Assembly (NCBI GenBank): GCA_903930455.1
Contig: CAIYYT010000215.1
Span: 1 to 58,942, forward strand
Length of the DNA: 58,942 nt
From: an uncultured bacterium
GTDB taxonomy: Bacteria; Zixibacteria; MSB-5A5; CAIYYT01
Direction: 5' to 3'
Part shown: one piece after another, positions 41,281 through 50,292 of the stretch
How positions within the stretch are numbered: position 1 is the stretch's first letter
How the letters are laid out: every line of letters starts with the position of its first letter
Notes under the pieces: generated by a model
The model's database searches: none
What the model was told of the DNA's origin: nothing
What the model saw: the letters and a program-made list of their open reading frames with translations, nothing else
Made by a program: the position numbers and the translations under genes

Positions 41281-41683
41281 TTGTTGATCCTTTCTCTATT
41301 TACTCTACACTTTTTTGCATTCTTCTCATCACCATTGGACAGACTGACTTCCGCAACTAGACCGGCGTGGCGCTCTGGATGCAGGAGTGCAGACACCACG
41401 ACCTCCGTTGCGGGATGAAGCATATTCTGGTATAAACGGGAGAATGGCGGCCTTTCGGCAGAAAGAGGTCGAGTGAATCCGATATAGCGCACCGTCCGGC
41501 ACGACCCTTATCCTCCGCGCGACTTCCCCAATTCTTGAGTTTCGCCTCTTGATCAGCATATGAAAATCGACAGTCCGATTGTGATCGTTTCTATTCATAA
41601 CTACCGTGATCTCAAGAGCTGCCTGTCTTGCGACCTCCGTGCTGGGTCTTTCTGCATTCCCCACTGCCGTACGTCACCGCCGA

Positions 41684-41872
41684 TCAGGCAATATACACAT
41701 ATGTACGGCTAAATCGACCAGCGGTTGTCCAAAAAAACGTGGGCAAAGCAATCGCAGCGACTACCATAGCCAATGCCATAAGCACCCACAGTCCGAAGGT
41801 CCGCGTTAGGCGCCGACTCGTTCTCCAGGTGACCGCGCCCTTTTTGAAGATTGCGACTCGGAAGAATCGCAA
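41684..41872 (-). CDS. Possible small membrane protein (weak)
   Basis: A 62-codon frame starting at TTG, with one clear membrane helix (LWVLMALAMVVAAIALPTFFW) behind a basic N-terminal part (RTSRRLTR). A GGGGACGG sequence before the TTG is a poor ribosome binding site. No family recognised. It could be a real small protein or a chance frame. Confidence 0.25.
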   Translation of the reverse strand: MRFFRVAIFKKGAVTWRTSRRLTRTFGLWVLMALAMVVAAIALPTFFWTTAGRFSRTYVYIA

Positions 41873-41972
41873 CCGTCCCCAGACGGCTCAACTTGACAAA
41901 ATGCGACCGGGCCTGCTGGGAAAGCAAACTTCGATCTCGGCAAAAAAGTAATCGGCGAACTCTAAATACCAC

Positions 41973-42001
41973 TTGACATTAACTCAGTAAATGTTTTAAT
42001 T
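41973..42001 (+). promoter_or_regulatory. Possible promoter of the cohesin/BACON/dockerin gene
   Basis: TTGACA (41973-41978), a 17-base spacer, then TTAATT. The surroundings are AT-rich. It would give a leader of about 150 bases. Confidence 0.4.
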
Positions 42002-42154
42002 ACATCCGAGGTTGTTCTGCAATCTTTCAAATCTTTGCATCTTTCAGGTAGCCATATTTTGTCGAAACTGCATTTCTTGGTTTTGTAGAACAGAAGCGAA
42101 GTGGTTGTACATGGAAATGTTTACAAAAACCTTATTGGATGAGGAGGGATAACT

Positions 42155-44428
42155 ATGACGAACGTCCGTTCAAGCGTTCTGCTGCTGTCGGTGTTCCTAC
42201 TGATGGCTGGGACAGTTCTCGCACAAGATCCCGGTAACCGAGATACGGTGCGCGTTGCGAAGGTCACAACAAACGCTGGCCAAAAGGTGGGAGTGCCCGT
42301 TACGATTTATAATGACGAAACCCTGGGGGGATACTCGCTTGGCATCAAGTGGAACTGGGACGCTGTCAAATTCGATTCGATTTCGTATATCGGCACGCGC
42401 CTTAGCAAGGACCTGGTGAAGAAGAAGGCGATCGACGCTACGCTCCAAGGAGTGCTGGTCGGCATGTACAGCACGGATCTCACCGTGGATTCACTGGAGC
42501 CCGGCGACGGTCTAGTATTTACGATCTGGTGCACTGTTGCCCCGGGCGTGCCGGATCAGTATGTCTCGCTTGATTCAACTTACATTCCCCCCGCAGGGCC
42601 ATTCATGTTTTCAACAGCCTCCGGAGACAGAATCTCGCCGGAATTCATCAAGGGCGAAATCAAGATCGGCAATCCCCAGCCATCGCCGATAATCGTCCTG
42701 AGCAAATCAGCGTTCGCTTTCGCTGACACGGCGGGTGGCACTAATCCAACGTCGCAAGTACAGCACATTTCAAACGGCGGAGGGCAAACACTCAACTGGA
42801 CGGCCACCAAGCTGGCTTCCTGGCTGGTTCTGACGCCATCGAGCGGCTTAGCTCCTTCGGACATGGTCGTGGCTGTGAATACCGTCGGACTGAGCGCCGG
42901 AACATATTCCGACTCGGTGAGTGTGTCGGCTCCAGGGGCAACCAACACGCCGCAGAAGTTCGCTGTAACCCTGACATTGGCCGTGCCACCTCCAACAATC
43001 AATTTGACGCCCAGCAGCTTCTATTTCCTAGCGCAGCAAGGCAGCGCGAATCCTCCCGGCCAGACGCTCAATATCACCAACACTAGTCAGGGCACTCTAA
43101 ATTGGACAGCGACCAAAAACTCCACTTGGTTGACCCTCTCCAGTTATAGCGGAACGGCGCCATCCAGTGTGACCATCAACGTTGACAACACTGACCTGTT
43201 GGCAGGCGTCTATGTTGACTCAATTTGGATCAGCGATCCGACTGCCACCAATAATCCGCAGTATGACGTTGTGACCTTCGAGATTTTCTCGGAGTTTCCG
43301 GTAATAGTGCCTTCGCCGACTTCGATCTACGTCATCGGCTCCGGGACTCAGTTGCCCTATCCGCGCGAGCTTCTGATTCAGAACAATGGTGGCGGAGTAA
43401 TGAACTGGCACGTCGGCAAGAAACAATCCTGGATGTCGTTTTCTCATGACTCAGGAACGGCGTCGCAAGATAGCCCCGGTGAAGTCATCGTCAGTTTTGA
43501 TGGCGCTGGCCTCAGTTTCGGCGAGCATCACAATACTATCACCATCACTTCCACCAATGCCATCAACTCGCCTGTAGAAGTGCCGGTGGTGTTCTCGAAG
43601 GAGGAAAACCCTAAGATTCTGATCGTCAGTGACAGCGTCATCAGCTTCAGTGAGTATGAATGCGGCAGCTACCCCGGCGTTGGACCAGATTCCTTCATCG
43701 TCAATCCGGGATTGGGGCAACCGCAAATGGAGTGGACTTCGGCTCACCACGCGAGTTGGTTCACAATGAGTCCGACTTCGGGCAACGAAAATACGACAGT
43801 GACTTTAAGAGTGTCAGCTGCCGGGCTTACACCGGGTGTCTACATTGACATCATCCACATTTTTTCCGAGGCCACGATCAATCTAGAGGAGAATGTGCTC
43901 GTGACGTTCACAGTCATGGCGACGCCATCGGCTAAGGAGATTGGACTGACAAAGGACTCGCTACTATATATCTTTAAGAACACAGCGGTTAGCTCGGTTG
44001 ATCAGGACATCGTGATCTACAGCATTCCGGGTGGATGCGTTGACTGGCAGGCGACGTCAAATGCTTCTTGGCTGACACCGATTCCCGCGTCCGGAACCAC
44101 AACTCAGACCGTCAAGATAAGATCGAATGCTGTGGGACTGTCTCTGGGACGTCACGAAGGCAAGGTTACGTTCACGGCCAGTGGGGCCGTACCGAGGGAA
44201 GTGAAAGTCGCGCTATGGGTCTATGCCTTTGGCGATGCCAACGGCGATGGTATTGTTGACATCAGCGATGTGGTGTACCTTCTTGCGTACATCTTTTTAG
44301 GTGGCCAGGAGCCGATACCTGTCATCTGGTCAGGTGACGTCGACTGCTCTCAAATAATTGACATCAGTGACGTCGTCTGGCTGCTCATGTATATTTTCGG
44401 TGGTGGCCAAGCTCCCTGTATCTGGTGA
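42155..44428 (+). CDS. Secreted cohesin-like/BACON-repeat protein with C-terminal dockerin
   Basis: A 757-residue protein with a signal peptide (VLLLSVFLLMAGTVLAQ). Residues about 30-175 resemble a cohesin-type beta domain (AGQKVGVPVTIYNDETLGGY). Five BACON-like repeats of about 95-105 residues follow, with cores such as LNWTATKLASWLVLTPSSG, LNWTATKNSTWLTLSSYSG, MNWHVGKKQSWMSFSHDSG and VDWQATSNASWLTPIPASG. It ends with two Ca-binding dockerin-type repeats (GDANGDGIVDISDVV and GDVDCSQIIDISDVV). GGAGG precedes the ATG. I infer an extracellular adhesive or scaffold protein; no catalytic domain is present. Confidence 0.85.
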   Translation: MTNVRSSVLLLSVFLLMAGTVLAQDPGNRDTVRVAKVTTNAGQKVGVPVTIYNDETLGGYSLGIKWNWDAVKFDSISYIGTRLSKDLVKKKAIDATLQGVLVGMYSTDLTVDSLEPGDGLVFTIWCTVAPGVPDQYVSLDSTYIPPAGPFMFSTASGDRISPEFIKGEIKIGNPQPSPIIVLSKSAFAFADTAGGTNPTSQVQHISNGGGQTLNWTATKLASWLVLTPSSGLAPSDMVVAVNTVGLSAGTYSDSVSVSAPGATNTPQKFAVTLTLAVPPPTINLTPSSFYFLAQQGSANPPGQTLNITNTSQGTLNWTATKNSTWLTLSSYSGTAPSSVTINVDNTDLLAGVYVDSIWISDPTATNNPQYDVVTFEIFSEFPVIVPSPTSIYVIGSGTQLPYPRELLIQNNGGGVMNWHVGKKQSWMSFSHDSGTASQDSPGEVIVSFDGAGLSFGEHHNTITITSTNAINSPVEVPVVFSKEENPKILIVSDSVISFSEYECGSYPGVGPDSFIVNPGLGQPQMEWTSAHHASWFTMSPTSGNENTTVTLRVSAAGLTPGVYIDIIHIFSEATINLEENVLVTFTVMATPSAKEIGLTKDSLLYIFKNTAVSSVDQDIVIYSIPGGCVDWQATSNASWLTPIPASGTTTQTVKIRSNAVGLSLGRHEGKVTFTASGAVPREVKVALWVYAFGDANGDGIVDISDVVYLLAYIFLGGQEPIPVIWSGDVDCSQIIDISDVVWLLMYIFGGGQAPCIW

Positions 44429-44454
44429 CCATCAATTACAGCTGATTTCTGCAA

Positions 44455-44480
44455 GGACCGCGCGCAGGCGCGGTCCTTTT
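44455..44480 (+). terminator. Rho-independent terminator
   Basis: A perfect 9-bp stem GGACCGCGC/GCGCGGTCC with a 4-base loop, followed by TTTTCTT, 27 bases after the stop of the cohesin/BACON gene. Confidence 0.9.
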
Positions 44481-44688
44481 CTTATCTGCACAATCCGCTT
44501 GACCAATTCCCGCAAGTCGTTATATTGCGATTGCCGGCGAATTGTTGCGTCCTACGGATATGGCAAATTCGCTATACTTCTAACGCCTTGCTGCGTATAT
44601 AGATAGTGATAAAAGTACCGTTCTCATACAACGTCTCAGTCATTCTGACCTCTCTCTTGCAGAACCCGAGCAGCTATAGGAGGAATTT

Positions 44689-46944
44689 GTGCTTTATCTG
44701 CTAAGTTCTTGGAAAACATATGGATCGCTGATTCTGGCGCTGGCAATCTCATTCATGGCAGTCTTTACTCCTGCTACAACGGCAGCGAGTTTCCAGAAAA
44801 TCCCGATGGAGCAGGCAATTCGAGAAGCCAAGGAGTCGCACGAGATGGAACGGACGATGAAAATTCGCCAGATGAAAACGCAGCGCAATCTCGAAGAAAC
44901 ACTTGGAACCAAAGGTGCCTTGCCGACGCAGTACCAGTATGATGTGCACTACTATCGTATGCAAATGCGCGTCGATGTGGACGCCCAGTTGGTTTATGGG
45001 CGCGTTGATCAGATGTCGACCGCAACGCAGGATAATGTCACGTTCTGCGACATCGATCTCTATGCGAACATGATCATCGATTCCGTGCGGGTTGATAACA
45101 GCCTAACAACCTTCACTCGCAATGGCAATGTCTTTCGGGTAGATCTGCCGACGCCGGTCAACACTGGCGGGCAGTTCACCGTGCAGACCTTCTATCGGGG
45201 ACATCCGGTGGAGGGTGGATTCCAGGCTTTTGCATTTGAGACCGTGCAAAGCCAGACTCTGGTTTCAACGCTATCGGAACCCTATTTGGCGCGCACGTGG
45301 TGGCCCTGCAAAGACTATCCCGATGATAAGGCCGATTCGGCTGACGTTATCGTGACTTACCCGTCCGAAATGTTCTGCACTTCCAACGGAACAATGGCAT
45401 CAGATATTGATAACGGCGACGGAACACGCACAACCTACTGGAAAGAACGCTATCCTATAACCACGTATCTGATCAGTCTAACGATGTCCGATTTCAAGCA
45501 CTGGCGTGATTGGATGAAATATACCGCGACTGACTCCATGCCGGTAGATTACTGGGTCTTCCCCGATGACTCGGAAGCCGCAGTTCCCGGCTACGCACCC
45601 ACGGTTCCCATGTTGGACACGCTCTCTCGAATTTTCGGACTGTATCCATTTATAAATGAGAAATACGCGATGTCGGCCTTCAACTGGGGCGGCGCCATGG
45701 AGCATCAGACCAATACTTCCATCATCTGGGGCTATTATGACCAATCGATGATAGTGCACGAGATGGGACACCAATGGTGGGGCGATATGATTACCTGCCG
45801 CGACTGGCACCATATCTGGATGAATGAAGGCTTTGCCACTTATGTCGAAGCTCTCTGGTTTGAGTCATTGGGTGGCTTCACCGATCTCCGCAGCTATATG
45901 AACGGTATGCGATATACATGGGGCGGGACAATCTATTGCACCGACACTACCGATGTAAACGCCATCTTCAGCAGCAGAGTGTACGATAAGGGGGCGTGGG
46001 CGCTACATATGCTTCGACACGTGGTCGGTGATGAGACTTTCTTCAGTATCTTTCGTACCTACTACGCTGACCCTCGCTACAAGTGGAAGGACATCACAAC
46101 CGAGGATTTTCGTGACCTCTGTGAGCAGGTCTCCGGCATAGACTTACATGGATTTTTCCAGGACTGGATTTACGGCCAGTACTACCCGAAATACTCGTAC
46201 TCGTACCTGTCAGAACCACGTGGAACCAATTCCTATCGCGTCTACGTTCACGTCCGACAGACGCAGTCGACTACTCCTACAGCGTTTCGCATGCCTGTAA
46301 TTGATGTGTCGGTATATGCCGGCTCCTACGTCGATTTCCAAGTACCGATGATGGATCGCGAGGAAGATTACGTGTTCGACTTGAAGGACGTTGCAGCGCC
46401 GACCGGAGTGGCTGTCGACCGTAACGACTGGATTCTCAAGACCACTGCGTCTGAATCCTACACAGTGCATGTGATCTACGACACACTTATGACTGGCCTG
46501 AAATCCGTTAGCTATCAGGATTCTGTGATCGTGCGAGGCGGCACAAAGCCATACACATACGGTATAACGAGCGGCAGTCTGCCGGCGGAATTGACCCTGA
46601 ACGCTGCTACTGGTATCGTCAGCGGCATACCCACCGACACCGGCACGGTCACTTTCACGGTTTCCGCCACAGCAACAAGCGGTGGCTCTGACAGCAAGCA
46701 GATTACAATGCGAATTGCTCCGAAGCCACAGGCACCATATGTTCCGGGTGATGCCAACGACGATAACATTGTCGACATCAGTGATGTTGTCTCTCTGATC
46801 GCCTACATTTTCTCCGGGGGTTCGGCGCCGGTGCCACTAACAGCGGGCGATGCAAACGCTGACTGCGCAGTAGACATAAGTGATGCGGTCTACCTCATCA
46901 GCTATATTTTCAGTGGGGGGTCTGCACCTCTGCCGGGATGCTAG
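44689..46944 (+). CDS. Secreted M1-family metallo-aminopeptidase with Ig-like and dockerin domains
   Basis: A 751-residue protein starting at GTG with AGGAGG just upstream. A signal/membrane segment (about 11-33) is followed by the M1 N-terminal beta domain. The exopeptidase motif is GGAMEH (334-339) and the zinc site is HEMGH (357-361), with the third ligand in NEGFATY. After the catalytic part comes a putative-Ig (He_PIG-like) domain ending GIVSGIPTDTGTVTFTVSAT, then two dockerin-type repeats (GDANDDNIVDISDVV, GDANADCAVDISDAV). I infer an extracellular peptidase. It shares the dockerin type with the preceding gene, from which a terminator separates it. Confidence 0.92.
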   Translation: MLYLLSSWKTYGSLILALAISFMAVFTPATTAASFQKIPMEQAIREAKESHEMERTMKIRQMKTQRNLEETLGTKGALPTQYQYDVHYYRMQMRVDVDAQLVYGRVDQMSTATQDNVTFCDIDLYANMIIDSVRVDNSLTTFTRNGNVFRVDLPTPVNTGGQFTVQTFYRGHPVEGGFQAFAFETVQSQTLVSTLSEPYLARTWWPCKDYPDDKADSADVIVTYPSEMFCTSNGTMASDIDNGDGTRTTYWKERYPITTYLISLTMSDFKHWRDWMKYTATDSMPVDYWVFPDDSEAAVPGYAPTVPMLDTLSRIFGLYPFINEKYAMSAFNWGGAMEHQTNTSIIWGYYDQSMIVHEMGHQWWGDMITCRDWHHIWMNEGFATYVEALWFESLGGFTDLRSYMNGMRYTWGGTIYCTDTTDVNAIFSSRVYDKGAWALHMLRHVVGDETFFSIFRTYYADPRYKWKDITTEDFRDLCEQVSGIDLHGFFQDWIYGQYYPKYSYSYLSEPRGTNSYRVYVHVRQTQSTTPTAFRMPVIDVSVYAGSYVDFQVPMMDREEDYVFDLKDVAAPTGVAVDRNDWILKTTASESYTVHVIYDTLMTGLKSVSYQDSVIVRGGTKPYTYGITSGSLPAELTLNAATGIVSGIPTDTGTVTFTVSATATSGGSDSKQITMRIAPKPQAPYVPGDANDDNIVDISDVVSLIAYIFSGGSAPVPLTAGDANADCAVDISDAVYLISYIFSGGSAPLPGC

Positions 46945-47013
46945 GTCCTAGTCAGACAGCAATCCTATCTGGCTAGGGCTGTCTTGAGGCCACTGCCGTG
47001 GCGGCGTACAAAA

Positions 47014-47078
47014 CCGTAGGGGTAGCCCAGTGTGGTTGCCCCTGTTCTTATACTTGCGCCTACTCGGTATACCTACGG
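47014..47078. repeat. Nested inverted repeats in intergenic DNA
   Basis: AGGGGTAGCC/GGTTGCCCCT (47018-47043, 8 of 10 paired plus wobble) sits inside wider arms CCGTAGG (47014-47020) and CCTACGG (47072-47078). It resembles GC-rich dispersed palindromes seen between genes in many genomes. Confidence 0.5.
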
Positions 47079-47201
47079 CCAGCGGGATATTGGCAAGGGT
47101 ATCCTCGCATCTGCGCAAGATTGGCGGTGGTAACTGAAAAACCGCTTGCTGTAACTTCAAACATTTGTTTTAATCCCTTCAGCTAAGCTTGGGGAGTAGT
47201 G

Positions 47202-47351
47202 ATGTTTTTTGGATTCTTTATACTTGCTCTCGGAATCCTGTTTCTGTTGAAGAACCTCGGTGTAGTTTACGGCGACACTTGGGATATTCTCTGGCCGCTG
47301 TTGATCATTGCCTTTGGGGCATCGCTGGTTTTCAAAAAACGACATCGTTGA
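47202..47351 (+). CDS. Small two-helix membrane protein (LiaI/DUF5668-like)
   Basis: A 49-residue protein, shorter than usual ORF cut-offs. GGGGAG lies a few bases before the ATG. It has two hydrophobic helices: FFGFFILALGILFLLKNLG, and WPLLIIAFGASLVF after a DTWDILWP turn. The pattern of helix, LLKNLG, WPLLII, helix and basic tail (KKRHR) is that of LiaI-LiaF-like transmembrane regions. It lies 153 bases upstream of a membrane-attached GAF/receiver protein on the same strand and may belong to the same envelope-signalling unit. Confidence 0.7.
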   Translation: MFFGFFILALGILFLLKNLGVVYGDTWDILWPLLIIAFGASLVFKKRHR

Positions 47352-47504
47352 TTCTGGAAGCGGCGCGCCGAACGGACCGGTTTCTACTTCGTTTTGGGTA
47401 ATGCGGCGACAACCGCCGAAGGTCTGCATCAGCAAAACAGTTGAGAACCTGCAACAGGTTCAACTATATGAGTCAGCAAAGATGAAGCGCGGGTTGGTAC
47501 ACTA

Positions 47505-50210
47505 ATGGGTCCACAGCTTTACGGTTTGATGATTGCCGCCGTGGCGGGAGTGCTTATTCCCGTTGTTGGCCGTCTGCGCAGGCAGCTTCTCGTCGTCACC
47601 GCGCATGGCTGGAGCACGCTATATTGGGGCCTGACAAACTTCGTGATCGCAGGTCTGCTTACTTCGTTCGTCAGCACGGCCTCGTTGACACAGCTTCTGG
47701 CACCGACGGCCACAGTCTGGCTTGTCGCATCATCATATTTCGCGATCGGCATCGGGCTGGCACTAATCGTCTGGGGCATCGGTAGTATAGTGTCGTCCGT
47801 GCGGTACATTGAAGATCAGAAAAGCGACGACGAAGACTGGCGGAATCTCTATCTGCAGTTGCAGGATTTATCCCAACAACCGTTCTCATTCGTGGAGATC
47901 CTCAACCTGGCGCTGAACCAGTTGCTCAAACGCACGGAAGCCGACGGCGCCGCCGTAGTGCTGTTCAAGGAGAATTCTTCCGAACTGGTGCTTGCCGCTT
48001 TCTCGAATCTAGCGCCCGAGACAACGAAGAAATTCGAGCTACTCAAAATCACCGGCGACATTTTCGGCCGAGCGCAGAAACTGGGACGGATACAGTCGGT
48101 GGCCAACTTGGCTGAAGCTGACCGCGGCACTTTGGAGCTGTTCGAAGGCTCCGGATTTCTGTCCGCGGCGGTCTTTCCGCTGCGTTCGCGAGACAGAGTA
48201 CTCGGCTCAGTCGGGCTCTTCTCGGCCAAACCGTTCCATTTCATTCAGAAGCGTTGTGAAGCAATCGCCGTTGCCACCAACCATCTGGCGACGCTGCTTG
48301 AAACCGTCCGAAATGACAAAGAAATCATTCGATTGAAAGACCGGCTGAAACCTTCCGAGGAAGCCAAACGAATCGTCGAGGAGTTGTTCTTCCGACGTGG
48401 CATCGGTGCGAACCTGGAATTGCGTGAGGCGGTCGAATTTGAACGGGTACGACGTTTCTTCGACGCTGATTCAATCAAGCTGGTTTTCCGCGACGGCGAC
48501 GGCGAATATCGCATCAAGGCCTCATCCGGCGGCGCTGAGACAGGTCTAATGCTTGACAGACGTAAACTAACCGGCATCTCGCGAGCCGTTTCCGAGAAAA
48601 AACTGCTGCTGTTGACATCGCCCTTATCATCTCCGGCAGGCAACGGCTACGATTCGATGCCCCGCCAGACCTTGTTTATTCCCGTCCCCTATCCCGATCG
48701 CGATGATCTGGTGCTTCTGTTGGAGAGCGAGACGGCAGCACTGGAGTTCTCCGAGGCAAAGCTGTCGGCGGTACGGGTAGCGTCGGTCTATTTGGCGGAC
48801 CTGCATTTTCTCTTTCTGGCCAAACGCGACGGTGACCGTTTCCGAACATCGGCGGCGCAACTTGATGACTCAATCGGTCGCATCCTGCATGCAACCTCCC
48901 GCAGCCAGATGGCGGCTGCACTGGGGGAGGCATGTGCAACGGTGCTGCCCGCGGCCAAGGGTCGGCTGGTTATCCTTACGGCTGCGGATGACGATGATGA
49001 CCTGTTAATTGCCGACGCTACCGGGCTCACCATTGCCAACGAGATGGATTGGATTCGTTACAATCGCTTCCTCAAGGCGATGCAGGATATCCTTCTCGCG
49101 ACTGGAGAAGGTGAGAAGCGAATCGAAAAATCGGTGATGGCGGATGTCGCACCGGCTGATCTGCATGAACGATTTGACAAGTACTTTGCCCATTTGCCGT
49201 TGGTAGTGGTTCAGTCGATGATGCCACTCGAATTTGGTGACCGCTACTTCGGTGTGGTTGGACTCTTTTTCTCCGAGGAAGAACCGGCGCCGCGCGAGGC
49301 GGTTGCGCTCTATCGACGCCTGGTTCATATAGCTTCACTTAGTCTGTATGCTGCAAGTCACCCGGTATCTAACGACAAAAAGCCTGCCAGCAATCCTATG
49401 ACAGCAGACACCACAATAGCCAACTCATTTGCCGACAGCGACATGGAATATCGAACTGATAGCCGCGACGGTTGGGAAGACATTGACACAGATCTAGAAC
49501 TGGCCACTCTACCACCCATAGAAAGAAGCGAGTTGACAGCCCTTGTAGAAGCTTTGGTCATGCGCCTCTTCCACAGTTATCCTCGCGAAAAACTGTATCT
49601 GTCGTCGCTAAGCGAACGACGGTTCCGCTACTACCAGATTAGTATCAGTCCCAGCGAGATCGAGCGTTTTCGCAAGCGGCAGTTTAACAGCGACGAATGG
49701 CACGCCTGCGCTCTGGCCGCGGACTTTCCGAAAGAGTTTCGCTCCTTGGTAGGCGACTATCAGGCCCAGATTGCCGATGGAAAGGTCATGACTGTGACCT
49801 GGAGAGTGCCCGTGGTTCTGTCGGCGCCAGTGAAATCGCATCGGATAAGCGTGTTGGGCATCGATGATCAAGAAGTCATCCGGGAATTACTGCACAATAT
49901 CATCTCCCGCATGGGACATCGAATTGTCACTGCCGGCAACGGTCAGGATGCGTTGAAGCTTTTTAACGAGGAGAAGTTCGACGTCGTGATTCTGGAATCC
50001 GGACTGCCCGGAATCGATGGCTGGGACGTTGCGGCTCAGGTTAAGTCGCTATCGCCGGCGACGCCGGTTATCATGCTTTCCGGTTGGGGGCCGCTGAGTG
50101 ATCGCCAGACTGTTCAACAACGAAACGCCGACTTCATCCTCACTAAGCCGTTCAAAATGGATCAGTTGAGTGAAGTGATCACGGCCGCCTGCCAAATGAT
50201 TGCCAAGTGA
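47505..50210 (+). CDS. Membrane-attached GAF-domain protein with C-terminal receiver (Asp replaced by Glu)
   Basis: A 901-residue protein. Three membrane helices lie in residues 1-100, then a GAF domain (about 130-290) and at least one further GAF-like segment (about 320-460, perhaps another near 460-610). The C-terminal receiver (about 780-901) has the acidic pair in LGIDDQEV (D787, D788), Ser in MLSGWG and Lys in TKPF, but the phosphoacceptor position reads VVILESGLP (E831). No kinase or output domain is present. The start at 47505 has a weak ribosome binding site. The HDOD protein follows after 82 bases and is likely co-expressed. Confidence 0.83.
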   Translation: MGPQLYGLMIAAVAGVLIPVVGRLRRQLLVVTAHGWSTLYWGLTNFVIAGLLTSFVSTASLTQLLAPTATVWLVASSYFAIGIGLALIVWGIGSIVSSVRYIEDQKSDDEDWRNLYLQLQDLSQQPFSFVEILNLALNQLLKRTEADGAAVVLFKENSSELVLAAFSNLAPETTKKFELLKITGDIFGRAQKLGRIQSVANLAEADRGTLELFEGSGFLSAAVFPLRSRDRVLGSVGLFSAKPFHFIQKRCEAIAVATNHLATLLETVRNDKEIIRLKDRLKPSEEAKRIVEELFFRRGIGANLELREAVEFERVRRFFDADSIKLVFRDGDGEYRIKASSGGAETGLMLDRRKLTGISRAVSEKKLLLLTSPLSSPAGNGYDSMPRQTLFIPVPYPDRDDLVLLLESETAALEFSEAKLSAVRVASVYLADLHFLFLAKRDGDRFRTSAAQLDDSIGRILHATSRSQMAAALGEACATVLPAAKGRLVILTAADDDDDLLIADATGLTIANEMDWIRYNRFLKAMQDILLATGEGEKRIEKSVMADVAPADLHERFDKYFAHLPLVVVQSMMPLEFGDRYFGVVGLFFSEEEPAPREAVALYRRLVHIASLSLYAASHPVSNDKKPASNPMTADTTIANSFADSDMEYRTDSRDGWEDIDTDLELATLPPIERSELTALVEALVMRLFHSYPREKLYLSSLSERRFRYYQISISPSEIERFRKRQFNSDEWHACALAADFPKEFRSLVGDYQAQIADGKVMTVTWRVPVVLSAPVKSHRISVLGIDDQEVIRELLHNIISRMGHRIVTAGNGQDALKLFNEEKFDVVILESGLPGIDGWDVAAQVKSLSPATPVIMLSGWGPLSDRQTVQQRNADFILTKPFKMDQLSEVITAACQMIAK

Positions 50211-50292
50211 ATATCCTGCTATAGATTCCTGCCTTCCTTTCCGATACCTCTTATGATTGACTTTTATTCCTATTTGCAGGCTATCAGGCTAT

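Larger units (their letters stand above)
41281..42154. other. 874-base intergenic region
   Basis: The longest gap in the window, between a gene reading left and one reading right. The right third is AT-rich and holds a possible promoter for the cohesin/BACON gene. Apart from one weak 62-codon frame (41684-41872) I see no gene, RNA or repeat that I can support. Confidence 0.6.

Noticed and set aside
41329-41664. A 111-codon minus-strand frame in the large intergenic gap
   Set aside because: No ribosome binding site, low-complexity Arg/Ser-rich product and no recognisable feature.
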